Part shown: piece by piece, positions 35,083 to 46,998 of the stretch
Layout: every line of letters starts with the position of its first letter
Numbering within the stretch: the stretch's first letter is position 1
Origin: Seison nebaliae
Lineage: Eukaryota; Rotifera; Pararotatoria; Seisonacea; Seisonidae
Direction: 5' to 3'
Length of the DNA stretch: 64,000 bases
Assembly: GCA_023231475.1 (NCBI GenBank)
Contig: JALJEE010002055.1
Location: 32,477-96,476, forward strand
Notes under the pieces: generated by a model
Database searches by the model: none
Told to the model about the DNA's origin: nothing
Seen by the model: only the letters and a program-made list of their open reading frames with translations
Program-made: the position numbers and the translations under genes

Positions 35083-37313
35083 TTGAGTGATGGATGCGGA
35101 ATAAATGTTATTTTCTAAACGAGATCGTTGACCTTTGTCGAAGGAGGACGAAGAGGAGGAGTAGGGGAAAATGGAAGAGAAATAAACGAGAGATCTTATT
35201 CAATACTAACGACGACGATTATTACATGTACTTGTGTCCTTCGTCGATCTCGCGAATGATGAGGTTGATCGCGTATAAGCCGAATGATTGGCTATGGTGG
35301 TCATTCTGTCGAATGTTGGGATAATTTCGTCTAGAGACGAAATGAGAGTACGTAGATGAGTTGGCGAGTTGTCGAGTGGTGCAACCGACAAGAAGAAGTT
35401 CTACGTTTAATTAAAGTAAATTGATCTAGACATTCTCCTTTATTAGAAATGTCTTGGGGATGGTGTTGAGGAGGGGAAAGAGAAGGAGGAAAAGGAGGAC
35501 GGATATTTTTTCTTTTTATTAGATCTATGAGAAAAAAAACTAAAAGAAAAAGTAAAATTTCAATGTGGAATAACATCATGTGGGTCGTGTGATATATGAA
35601 GGAGAATTGAGAAAAAACGAATTGGAATGGAATTTCAATTTTTTTTAAAGAAGTTTCCTCATTAAATATTTGATGATCTTAATAATGATTTAATATCACA
35701 TATTTATATGTTCGTGCTACATCTCTGATATGGCAATCCAGTAATAAATCATCGGGAGATGGAAAAGAGAAAGAATGTCAATTTTAATTATCGATTAATC
35801 CACTACCGGAGTGAAAGTAAAACAAATGTTACGGGAATCGCCTCAACTCACATTTCCTGGTCGATCTCCAACTGGATTAGGTCAATTCAACTCAGAAAAC
35901 TTGACAACTACTTCTCTCCCAACAACAACAATGAGGAGGAGAGAGAATATGGTGATCGAAAGCAAATAGATTCCTTCCAACTTTCCAGCAAACATCGACA
36001 AGGTCAATGAGAATCAGAAAAAAGACCTTTGCAAACTATTATCAAATTGAAGTTACTCAATTAATGCTTCGTCCATTCCACAACCGATTGGGCTGCGATT
36101 GAACGAGACAAACACGGAACACAAATAATTACACGAACATTACACTTTCTGCCCACACCAACCTCGAATGACACTTACATCGATTCGAAAGTTAATGGAA
36201 CTAGTCCACATACACAATGGGAAGAATCGAACGGGAGAATGGAAGGAGAATGAAAGTTTGGAAACAAATCTTACAAACAACTCCACCATACAACACAAAT
36301 CAACAATTGTTCATTGGAGCAAATGAAAAGAATTTCAGGTGTTTTCTTTCTTCGCACAACATTTCCCGTAAGAAAGTACAAGTAAGTAAGTGAGTTGAGT
36401 GAGTAGAAGTAAGTCGAAAGTCCTTTTTATGTCTCACATCATATATGGGAGAATCGATTAACTGAATATTTGTTGGAAAAGTACTCATTCACTTAACAAC
36501 ACCTCTCCACACACACAGACACATAACACAACACAACACAATAAAACACAACAAACACACAATATGAGTCATTCGCTGAACAGATTTTGAGAGTCCGCGC
36601 ACAAATCTCGTTGACATTTCCCATTTATTTACGTGAAAAAATTGAAATGATTTATCGTCGTTTTTAATCATTCTTAACTTAACGATCGATTCCTCCTCAT
36701 GAGTGTGAACGGTCGAAGAATGGAAATTTGAAATATCAGATGGAAATCATTTAAAATGAACTCGAATAGAATCTCATTAATATTGATGATAAAATATTGG
36801 GATATTGGGAGGAATCTTTCTCGAATGTTTTCCACGAGTTCGATCGACTTCCGAATGAAATGCGGAGAACTAGCGACCGGATTATTGATTCGGACACTCT
36901 CCCCGTTATTAGAGAGAATTTGAAGAAAGAAATTAAAGAAATAAAATTTCCTTTAAGATTTTTCTTTCCTTTTCCTTCTGGGGTATCGAAAACAGGAGAA
37001 ATAGAATGAGAATTGTTACAATTCCAATCATTTCAATCGTTTATTGGCTTCATTAACAAAAACTTCTCTCTCTGCCCTCTCAACACATATCAATGACGTG
37101 TGAGGCCGAGGTAAACAAATGAGAGTTTTCACAAACAATTTTTCCTCTTCTGTTTTCTTCATAAACTCACGAAATATTATGGATTGTTTATTAAATTAAA
37201 GTAGAAATCGCAACTATAAAAATTGTGTAATATGTGTAGTGTGTGTAGTGTGTGTGTGTGTGTAGGACACAATAAGTCGGTGATAGAAAAATAGAAATTC
37301 TCTAGAGAAAAAT
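35083..37313. other. Gene-poor interval
   Basis: About 2.2 kb between the TTLL7-like start and the stop of the next minus-strand gene. Short open frames here show no family signal or splice context. It contains a CA-rich stretch near 36508-36560 and a TG run near 37228-37263. Part of it must be the TTLL7-like promoter. Confidence 0.55.
37228..37263. repeat. TG-rich simple repeat
   Basis: Runs of TGTGTG and GTGTAGTG lie just downstream of a gene stop codon. Confidence 0.7.
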
Positions 37314-40300
37314 TTAAATGAGTTGATTATAATCAAGTCGTTTCGTTTTCATCACTGTTTCTTCCACTAAATTCCCATCGAATGTTCCATTTGTTAGTCG
37401 TTCTGTTTTAATTGTTTTCTTTGTCGTTGTCATTCCATCTCTCATTGACGGCGATGACACCAACACTTTCGATGTCTTACACCAATTCCTCAAGAATTTC
37501 GTTTTTTCCTGTCGTGATCTGATCACATAAAGTCGTTTGAAATCGTTTTTTGGTGTGCCGAGTGGTGAGCAGGTGCGCTGAACCGTTTCCACCGTATCTG
37601 ACGTGGTCGGTGTTCGATTTCGTAATTTGAGGAGATTATCCATCATATTCTCTTCCAAATTAACGAGTAGTAATTGGTCGGCTGATCGGAACCAGATATG
37701 AATTTGATTCTCTTTTAATTTGATTGCGAACATGTCCACCGGACTGCCCATCAATTGACTATGGAGAATCTCGTCGGTGATGATATTCTGATGAATGTGA
37801 TCGATGTTAATTAATCGGAAACTGAAAATCTCGCCGTCATCTTCATTCTCGCCTTTCATAAAGAGAAGTTTCCACAATTTCTTCGTTTCTTGAACACATA
37901 ACACTCGTTCCGCTTCATTCACTTTACAAATCAGTTTCTTTCTGATTAGTCGTTCCCTACTGAATGTTACATGAAAGAGAGCGGCATTCGTCTCTAGAAT
38001 TGCCGAATAGAACATGCTCTTTCCAATTCCGTTCTTAATGATGTTCATCGTTCGAAAAATCGTCTCATCCAACATCGATATGGTCGCGACCAATGTCATA
38101 CAAGTTCCACTGACTATGCACAATTTCAACAATTTCTGCCCACTCACCTTCACAATCACCAATAATTCCTCCTCATCATTTTCTAGTCGCACCAATTCCA
38201 CACTACTCATCCGTTCCTTCAAATCGTGAATCGCGTCATGTTCGATATCGTACACAACTGTTCCATCGAGAAGCTTGAGGAAAACTATTCCGTTTATGAC
38301 GACAGTGAAATAAATTTTCAAACATTCCAATTGAATTGCACACACAATTGTGTTACAACACAATTTCGATTGATCGCACAATAATTCCTCGTCAAATTTT
38401 TCAATTGTGAATTTGGCGATATCGATGTGGAGATAAGTGACGAGATTTTGTGGCGATTTCCCGACAATTCGAATGGCATGTTCCGTTATGAAATAATTTC
38501 CGTCATTCACATCAATTCCTTCGATGACTTTCATATCGAGTGTGAAAATTCGATGTTCGATAATTTGAAATTTGTGCACGTGAAGTTGCCCACCCAATTT
38601 GAGTAGGAGCCATTTCTGTTCGAAATTGCCACTGATTAAATTTCCCCGAATTGTCGTTCGATTATCGACAAGAAATAAATTTTCTATTCCTTTCCCCTCG
38701 TTAAGAGAGAAGAGAACTGATTGAGATAAATTTTCACTTCGTTCCAGAACGAAATAATTATCTGTTAACGGAATAATTTTTCCATTCATCAATGGTAGAT
38801 CAGTCAATTTAGAAATTGTCAAATGACCATTGAAATCGAAAAGAAATTGATGAGACGAAAAAAATTGTAAATGAGTAAAATTATTTGAAATAAATAATTC
38901 ATTTGTGATGATGACATCGTTGTGTGATGGAAGGAATTTATAAGAGAGGACAATTACTTCCTCCTCTTCTTTTTTCTCTTTAATTAAATAAAAATAATTC
39001 TCATTCGAATCGAATAGACATCGATCAATTTGAATTTGATGATCCAAAATCAATTTTTTAAAAATGTGCCAATGATGTTGTCGATGGAAATGATAGATGA
39101 ACAGTTCCTTCTCCTTGATCATGAACAATCGTTTACCGATGAATTTGCCGTTGAGGTATTTCGTATTCAAATCCATTGTCACCGTTTTGAGACATTTGTT
39201 CGATTTCATCGACAACGTCGAAACGACAAGAAAGAAAACGTCCTGTCGTTTCATCAATATTGACAATCTGGCGGGACCGAATGAATTTCCATCATTCTCC
39301 GAATGGAAACATACGTCAACGGGTGTTTGTCTAAGGAAATTCCGTTTTAAAACGATTTCCATCAACGACCAATTTTTGAGGAAAATGAAAAATGTTCGTG
39401 ATTGATGAAGAAAGATCAATATTTTCTCATTAATCTGATAATAAATTGGAGTGATATGAAATTGACTTATCGAATTAATTTTAAAATATTTTTCTACGTC
39501 TTCATATTTCATTATCTCATTATCGTTTGATGGAAAATTTAAACAATTTCCATTTTCCATCATTTCTAATCGATATCGTTCCTCATATCTCAGATTGGCA
39601 TGACGTGCACGTTTGAGAAAAATCTCCTCTTCCTCTTCGAATGGTGGAGTGAAAGTCAACGAGATGGAAATTGGATATTTTGATTGTCTCAAATTTTTCA
39701 AACGAACGCGAAAAATTTTGTTTGAAATTTCATTGAAGAAAAGAAAATATTCTTCTCTCGTCCAATTACCGTTGAATATGGGGATGATTTTAGTACTTGT
39801 AATATTCTCGTTCTGTCCAACACAAATACAATTTTCCCAATTTTCCCAGTCGTCCAAAAGGAAAGTTCCGTTCAATGATGTGACGAGTAAAAGATTTCGA
39901 GATTGGATGTGATAAATATTTTTGAAATTATCGTTAAAGAAAGTGAGAACATTCCCATATAATCGATCCAATCGATCAATATGAATGAAATGATCAGTAT
40001 TAAAATATTTCGAAATTTCATTAACATCATTCGATGTCTTCTCAACGAAACCATACAAGATGATTCTGATAATTCGACAAATCATCTTCCTCTCCAATTC
40101 TTCGTAGACGAAAGAAAGAATAAAATTGATTTGATGAAGGAATTGCATAGAAGAACGAACATTAAATTCATAAGAACGGAAAACATAAAACGAATTGATG
40201 AGATGTCGATGAGACAAAGCGAATTTTTTTCCTGCTTCAATCTCATTACAAATGAGACATAATTGAATAATATTCTGATGGAATGCTTTCACTTGATCAT

Positions 40301-41763
40301 CATTGGGATCCACTTTCCTCAAATAATTTATCAAACGATGTCCTGATCGTATAATTCGAGTGGGATATAATTCCATCAATTCTTCTAATAATAACGGATT
40401 TATTCCAGTAATAACATTCCATTTTCTCACTCTCTTCTTCTCCATGATATCTGATGACAATAAATAATCGATGAGATCATCATTGAAATAATTGGATAAA
40501 TAATTTTTTAAAAATTCTTCACTCAATTCCGTTTCTATGACAAGCAGTGGTAAAATATAAATGAGACATCGAATGATGGTATTGTCAATAGAATTGGTGG
40601 ATGGATTAAGGAAATCGCATGAATATCTCATCAACATCGAATTTGAGGAACGATCGACAAATGAAATTAATTCATGAGATTTCTTATTTTCAATCGATCT
40701 CATCCGATCGAATTGACTAGAGACACAATTAAATTTTAATTTCGACAAATCAAACCCCAACAATTGCCAATGACAAATTTGACCGATTAATTTCAATTTC
40801 TCTTCAACATCTTTCGGTCGCCAATTGAGTACGGAGAGACAAAAAATACAATTTTTTCCTTCCATCCCAAAAAGTTGTTTGGAGAATTGTGATCGTAATC
40901 GAAGGAAAAATTTCTTCGTCAAATTCTCCAATTGAATTCGACTGGTAATTTTGATGAAAATTATTCCATTAAAATTATTATCATATTCTCCTCCATTTTC
41001 TTCTTCTTTTTCTTCTTCTTCGTCATATATGATTGAGTCATCGATTGAAATATTTCGAATTCCAGTAATGTAATTGATATGAGTGATGGTTTGGAATTGA
41101 CGGAAAAAATTCAAATAAATATGATGGTCGTCAATTTGGTCGGTGGGAATTGTGAGTCCGATAAATGTCAAACGATTCTTATCCAATTTGTGAATGTTCC
41201 AATTCAATTTCTCTTCTTTCATTTCCGTTTCTATCGATTTGTGATGGTGAAGTGGATCGAATGTCTCATAATCGTCGAGATGGAAAAAATTGAAATTTTT
41301 CCTCTTCTCATTCAATTGTTGGACGATGGATTGAAGTAATTGATCATGATGTAAATATAATATCGTCCGAATTAAACTTTCCCACACAGAACCTGATGTG
41401 AAGGATGTGATGAAATCGAGAAGACTCTTCTTTTTTTCGTTAATTGGCAACGAATCGAAATAGAGAAACTCCTCTAATTTCAAACAATTATTGCTCACGA
41501 GATGATCTAATAAAATATCAAATTCAATTAATCTCATCAATCGCTTCCTCAATCCTTTCACCAACTCCAATTTATCGGGCAGACTAATGTCATTCGTCAA
41601 TGCCGCCTCCAATAAGAATTCATGTCTCTCCATTTGTAAATGTAATTTTAAGTTTTCTTCTTTCAACGTCCGATAGTTGTGGACATGTGAAAGAATTACC
41701 TGTAATTTCCTCTTAAAATTTTCAAGCTTAAATTCAAAAAATTACATTTATCTTCTTCAACAT
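37314..41763 (-). CDS. Very large unrecognised protein
   Basis: A tiny first exon (41763-41746, MLKKIN) joins a 4,386-bp second exon (41699-37314), giving 1,467 residues. I do not recognise the family. Residues 1-170 are helical and charged. The middle is rich in Leu, Ile, Phe and His and could be an alpha-solenoid. From about 580 onward many short hydrophobic strand-like segments alternate with loops (for example FLLDDWENWENCICVG and LLKLGGQLHVHKFQIIEHRI), as in beta-propellers. The C-terminus has Ser/Thr-Pro sites (TCSPLGTPK) and is basic. No membrane segment is evident. The layout could suit a scaffold such as a nucleoporin or a kinetochore/trafficking subunit, but no motif proves it. The 5' intron was inferred from a matching GT-AG pair and an in-frame ATG. 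Confidence 0.7.
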
Positions 41764-42106
41764 TGTCGCGAATTAAATTAATCCGAATGTTGTTTGAGAA
41801 GAGAAATTAATACAAATTTTAAGCGTTGTCTCATCATCATCGTTGCAGGACGGGGTGTACGATGTTGAGGGCAAGAAGGGATTGCGAAAGAGTTATTGGA
41901 TTTACTTTTTGCAATAAATTTCTTTTCTCGTTACCTCGTTCAAATGGAGCTTATGATTTGGAAGTTATTTTCATTATAATGTCCATAGGAGATGATGTTG
42001 ATGGATTTATTATTTCCTTCTCGTTTGTCTCATTAGTATTTCATTGTCCAGTCGACGAACACCAAACACATTTCATTCAACTTACTCAATACATTTCTGA
42101 AATACG

Positions 42107-43085
42107 ATGAGTGATCGTTCCGGCAGTTATGAAGAGGATTCCGGTGTTCGTTCTTATCGAGGTCGTGATGGTTCCTTTGATGATGTGAAAAGATCGAAAG
42201 AAGTTTATTCCATTTAATTCTATTCAATTTAATTTAATTTCATCTTTCATCGTTTTTTCAGGATAGAAGTTATCGACATCGAACATCAAGAGATGATAAA
42301 TCACCTCGTCATCATCGTAATGACGATTATCGGAATCATCGACCATCTCCAATACGTTATAATCGTGACCGACGAAATCGTTCACCTGATTATCGTCGGA
42401 ATCATGGTGATCGATCACCATACGAATATCGTCATCGACACTCACCACCAGATTCGCGACGTCGATATCATGATGAGTTAATTTAAATTTTTAAATTTTC
42501 AAAAAAAATTTCTCATTATAAATAATATAGTGAAGGATTCAGATTGCATATCGGTGATTTGGCTGCTGATATTGATAAGAAACGATTGGAAAAGGATTTC
42601 AAACGGTTTGGAACGATAACAGAAGTTTGGGTGGCTGAACATCCGCCTTGTTTCGCCATCGTCGTCTATCAGGAACGAGTTGAAGCGGAAGAAGCGATCA
42701 GAGAGATGAATGGGAAATATTTAAGTGACAGTCGTATTCGAGTTACATGGGCACGTCCCAGAACCAGAGGACGACGAGTAAATCGTTGGGATCCCAACAG
42801 CAAATGTTATCATTGTGGAAGTACGGGTCATTTCGCCCGCGATTGTCAACGGGAGAAAGATGTTAGTAAGTTTTTTCAATTATTTAAATTATCGTCGTGA
42901 CTTCAATTATTATATATCGTTAATTAATCAAACGATATTTTCATTTTTGAGAAATTAGAAATTTTTCCTTTTTTTTCTCACTCTTCTCACTCTCTTACTC
43001 GATTTGATGTGTTGACTTTCTCTTGATTCATTCTTATTATCATCCAATTCAGTTCTTTGGAAGAGACGATGGTATCAGCTGGTGA
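42107..43085 (+). CDS. SR-type RNA-binding protein: RS-like N-terminus, RRM, CCHC knuckle
   Basis: Four exons (42107-42202, 42262-42476, 42531-42861, 43053-43085) give 224 residues. Residues 1-104 are rich in Arg, Ser, His, Tyr and Asp (DRSYRHRTSRDD, YRNHRPSPIRYNRDRR). The RRM follows: LHIGDLAADIDKKRLEKDF, then CFAIVVYQERVEAEEAI and RIRVTWARPR. A zinc knuckle, CYHCGSTGHFARDC, is next. SRSF7 (9G8) has RRM, knuckle and then RS; here the RS-like part comes first and almost nothing follows the knuckle. A splicing regulator is the likely role. The final exon is uncertain: a stronger donor (GTAAGT) lies 4 nt downstream of the one chosen and would change the last residues. Confidence 0.8.
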
Positions 43086-44087
43086 TGGCTGTTGACATAT
43101 GTTTCGTGAATTTATGTTATCTAGAAATTTTCTTTAAAAATGATGAGACATTCTCCTTCTCGATATGTTGCGATTGTGTGGGCGATGTAGTGTCATGAGA
43201 CGGATGGAAAGTGAATGAACAATCGAGTTGTGTGACACAAGCAGAGGAGAGACATGTCATTGGTACATGTTTCTGGATTGGTAAGTGGAAGTGAGTTCTG
43301 GAAACCGGTTCTCTCTCATCATCTCATGGTTGTCATGTTGGAGATATGTGTTAAAATGACATTCCATCTTTACACCAAAAAAAAAAACACTGTTAAGCTG
43401 CGCAATTTCTATTCGCCTCTCTCTCTCTCTCTCTCTCTCTCGCCGTTAATTCTCTATCTCCCATCACTCTCTTCTCGTCATCTCTCCTTGGCGAGAAGGG
43501 GAGCACCGACTTTTTTTGTCCAATTGATTTCTTTATCGCAGTTCTAAAAAACTTAAAGAGAAGAATGAAATTCCGAGACAATGATCAATCAACGCGAGCT
43601 GGATGGCACAGATAAAATATCGAGCTCAACGATGGGTTGGCTTGTGTGCAACAAACAAAAAAATAATGACCGACAAGTCACGAAAGAAACAACTTTTAGT
43701 TTTCCTTCAACAACTCTATTTTTTTTTCTCTCCAGTTTTAATAAAATCGTTTATTTTGCGGACTCTTCATCATCCGCCCTCTTTTCATTTTCTCCTTTCA
43801 CACAATTTACACAATGTACACACAATCCACACAAAAAATTGTGTTTAATTAATTTGAAAATTTTATTCCAATATTTAATTTTCGTGTGAAAATTTTCCAT
43901 TTTAATATGGTCGCACATGTGGTTTAGAGGAGAAAATAAAAGAAATGTGAAAAATGTGAAGTTGGTGGACTCTCTTAAAAACTAGAAATTGTTAGACATA
44001 AATCTCATTCGGATTCAATTTGAAATAATTAAAAAATTTGCTTTTCTTCATTTGTTCACTCGAATTTGTTGTTAACGGTCTGGGCGC
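43086..44087. other. Intergenic, no gene seen
   Basis: About 1 kb containing a CT run near 43418-43441 and short frames with no family resemblance. It includes the 3' flank of the SR gene and the promoter of the 399-residue gene. Confidence 0.5.
43418..43441. repeat. CT dinucleotide microsatellite
   Basis: A perfect CT run of about 24 bp in the spacer between two plus-strand genes. Confidence 0.85.
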
Positions 44088-45287
44088 ATGATGGAGAGTA
44101 GTCTCGATAATTTTCGGATCGATTGGCAGTTCTTCAAAGAATTGGAGGATGATCGTGATGAGAAGTTAGTGATCTTCTGTAACAATGAGAAAGAGTGGGA
44201 ACGGATCGTTCAATTGAAAGTGTTTTATGCCAATTTAAAATATCACGACCTGGAGGCGTTTCTCCCGAAAATTGAACAAGCTGATCTGCCTCATCTCTAT
44301 GATTCATTGTTGAAGATGTTACAATTGAATAAGATGGAAAAACATTTATCGAACGGTTATCGTCAAGAAATGTCGTTGAGTTTTATTAAGAATTTTTTGA
44401 AAATAGTTCAAAATTTCTCTCCGATCGATCGACGTGAGGATTGGACAGATGTTGAGATGAGAATGGTGAAATATATCAATTTAATGTTGATCGATCAATT
44501 GTTGGTGGCGGAGAACACGTACGAAAATCAATATTTGAACGACGAAAATGTTCAAATATTTTCCGAAATTTTCGCCATTCTCACCAATTACGATTGTGAA
44601 GGTGATAGTCCGTTACTTTACCATCATAAATTTGTGGAGATTTACTCAAGTGTTCTTAGACGATGTCATACGAAATGTTGCAAATATTTGAGTAACGTAA
44701 ATTTCTCGTTCAAACGAATGTTCAACATCATCCAGAAAAAAGAGACGTTGACAGAATACGGAGAATTAATCAAACATTTCAAAGATTTCACTTATTCGCT
44801 CATTCAGAGCGGCAGTTTCGCCAAAGAGATCCTCGACGAACATCATGGAGAGATAGTGAAATATTTCCAGGAGGAAACATCGAATTTGACGGCGAATGAT
44901 ATCATATTAATCGTTTTCAATTACCATATTGAAACGGGCGATTTGTCAGAGATGATGGATGTGGTATGGTTACTTTTTGCCTCATGGGTCGGATTAGAAT
45001 TGCCCAAACGACTACAATCCAAATTCAAATTAGTCAAACTGAAAATCAATTCATTCAACGAGATCATGTTGTCAATTGCGGCTCGAAGAGTTCTCATGAT
45101 TCATAAAGGCTTCATGCACGAAATCATGCCACACTATTCACAATTGCTACAATTCCATTCGAAAATTATTTGTCGTGATCCGATTAATTACGACGCCGCA
45201 TGTAACGTCAAAGCAATTGTCGACATTCTCGCCAATCGAATGGGACAGAGGTCGAACAAGAAATTTATGATTGATGTTTTGAATTAG
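44088..45287 (+). CDS. Unrecognised helical protein
   Basis: A single exon encodes 399 residues from tandem ATGs (44088). No family is recognised. Composition is that of a soluble all-helical repeat protein: regularly spaced Leu, Ile and Phe with charged residues (ANLKYHDLEAFLPKIEQADL, MMDVVWLLFASWVGLELPKR, NVKAIVDILANRMG). No signal peptide, membrane segment or metal motif is visible. An armadillo- or HEAT-like fold is possible but is not shown by any repeat signature. It lies head-to-tail before the scramblase gene, 332 bp away. Confidence 0.7.
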   Translation: MMESSLDNFRIDWQFFKELEDDRDEKLVIFCNNEKEWERIVQLKVFYANLKYHDLEAFLPKIEQADLPHLYDSLLKMLQLNKMEKHLSNGYRQEMSLSFIKNFLKIVQNFSPIDRREDWTDVEMRMVKYINLMLIDQLLVAENTYENQYLNDENVQIFSEIFAILTNYDCEGDSPLLYHHKFVEIYSSVLRRCHTKCCKYLSNVNFSFKRMFNIIQKKETLTEYGELIKHFKDFTYSLIQSGSFAKEILDEHHGEIVKYFQEETSNLTANDIILIVFNYHIETGDLSEMMDVVWLLFASWVGLELPKRLQSKFKLVKLKINSFNEIMLSIAARRVLMIHKGFMHEIMPHYSQLLQFHSKIICRDPINYDAACNVKAIVDILANRMGQRSNKKFMIDVLN

Positions 45288-45619
45288 ACGAACAATCGAC
45301 CGAGTATGAACAACGTACGTAGGAATAGGAATGTGTTTTCTTTATTATTTAATTTCTTAATAAAAAGTTTGGAAAAGAATTTGTTGAAGAATTTTTATTT
45401 ATGTTGTCATGGTAACGGCCTGTCGGCAATCGATTTGCAAAGTGTTGAGAGGCATTTATTCTTTGTGAGACATTGAACAGCAAATAAATTTCTCATTTTA
45501 TCGACAATAATTTTGATATTAACTACATGTCATGGGAACTAATCGAATGGACAAGTTTCTTCTTTCCTTATTCTCATTTGATTCCCCCTTCCTAATACTA
45601 CTATAATTCACGTAGTGAC

Positions 45620-46632
45620 ATGTCAGATGTGAAACCAATTCAATCTCAACCTGATCGTCTCCAGTCGAATGATTTGAGACTGTTGAGTACGATCGAATAT
45701 TTAGAAGTTAAACAGGAAGTAGATAAGGCGGAAAGTTTATCATTTCATTCATCATCATCATCATCATCAGGTTATTCTCTCCCATTTTTATCCGTACGTA
45801 TGAAAAGTGATCGTCAATTGGGAACAAGCGAACAAATATCGAATAAAAAAAGCGAATGGACATACTTTGTTGTTTGCTAAAGAAAGTTGGAAATCCTTCA
45901 CTAATTCCGTTAACATCTCGATGAATAGGAGAAAGTGGAATGTGTTCGAGGAATTGTTGCAAATCGAAACGATCATTCACCATGGATGTTATGGACGATC
46001 AAGGTTTAAACAAATCTTCATCTTTATTTATTTATTATTATTATTATTATTCATTATTTATTATTATTTGAATTTAGGTAAAGCAATTTTTCTGGTGACG
46101 AGAAAATTCAAATGTTGTGCGTCGACTATTTGCTCAAATTGTTGTGCGTGCAACAATAATGCATGCACACAAGAAGCGAAAATAGTGGCAGCGGATGGCA
46201 CTCCCTACGCATTTGTCCGAGCCGGGTTAGAATAATTTACCATCAAACGGAAATACTTCACCATCTTTTAGTTGTTCTTTCGTTCGGCCACGTTACGTGG
46301 TGGTGGACGAGGAGGAGAGAGACGTGCTTGAAGTGATTGGTGGAATGTGCGAAGGAAACAAGTGCTTGCTTTGTCGAGATTATGTTCTCAAAATAAAATC
46401 GTCGGTCGACGGAGAACAAATCGGTCGAATCGGCAAAGAATGGGCCGGTCTCGGCAAAGAGATGTTTACGAAAGCCGACAATTACAACATCCATTTCCCA
46501 CCTGACTTAGACGCGAAAATCAAGGCCGGTATCATCGGAACCATCTTCCTTCTCGTTAATACCATTTCCATCATCATTTCCGTCTAAAACATCTTTCAGG
46601 ATTTTATGTATTATGAGAAAAAATCAGATTAA
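45620..46632 (+). CDS. Phospholipid scramblase family protein
   Basis: Six exons (45620-45734, 45808-45885, 45929-46003, 46078-46225, 46272-46554, 46600-46632) sum to exactly 243 residues. Family landmarks in order: STIEYLEVKQEVDKAE; ANKYRIKKANGHTLLFAKE; SRNCCKSKRSFTMDVMDDQG; the cysteine cluster CCASTICSNCC; the strand VVVDEEERDVLEVIGG; DYVLKIKSSVDGEQIGRIGK; the calcium-loop segment KADNYNIHFPPDLDAKIKA; and a C-terminal hydrophobic helix, IIGTIFLLDFMYYEKKSD. Scramblases move phospholipids between membrane leaflets when calcium rises, and the cysteine cluster is normally palmitoylated. The Pro-rich N-terminus of PLSCR1 is absent. Introns as short as 43 nt had to be removed to restore the family alignment. 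Confidence 0.92.
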
Positions 46633-46998
46633 ACGCGATAGACAAGGTCATCCTCTATTTGGACGATGTGGCGAAGAGATTAAGAACTAAATTTTTATTA
46701 AAATTCATTTCAAACTTTCCCTCGACATTTCGACAATAATCACGACAATTCCACAAATTCAGCCAACACACCCAATGTTTTTAAAAATAACTACTTTACG
46801 TTTATCACTTGATCAGGTAGTTGGGGGAGTGTATTAAATGATAAATACGTAAACGAGTATAGGAATGAGAATATCAAAAAATTAAAAGTTTCATTAAAAT
46901 GTTGTTCGTTTAATTTCTCCAACGACAATGGACGACTATCTATAAAGAGGGAAGACAACTCGTACGAAGGGACACGTAAATGACTCATTAGAAAAACA
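46633..46998. other. Intergenic, no gene seen
   Basis: This 366-bp interval lies between the scramblase stop and the next plus-strand ATG and presumably carries the promoter of the RING-like gene. Confidence 0.5.

Noticed and set aside
43254-43889. Several short plus-strand frames downstream of the SR gene
   Set aside because: They read through a CT microsatellite and T-rich sequence; likely 3' UTR and spacer.
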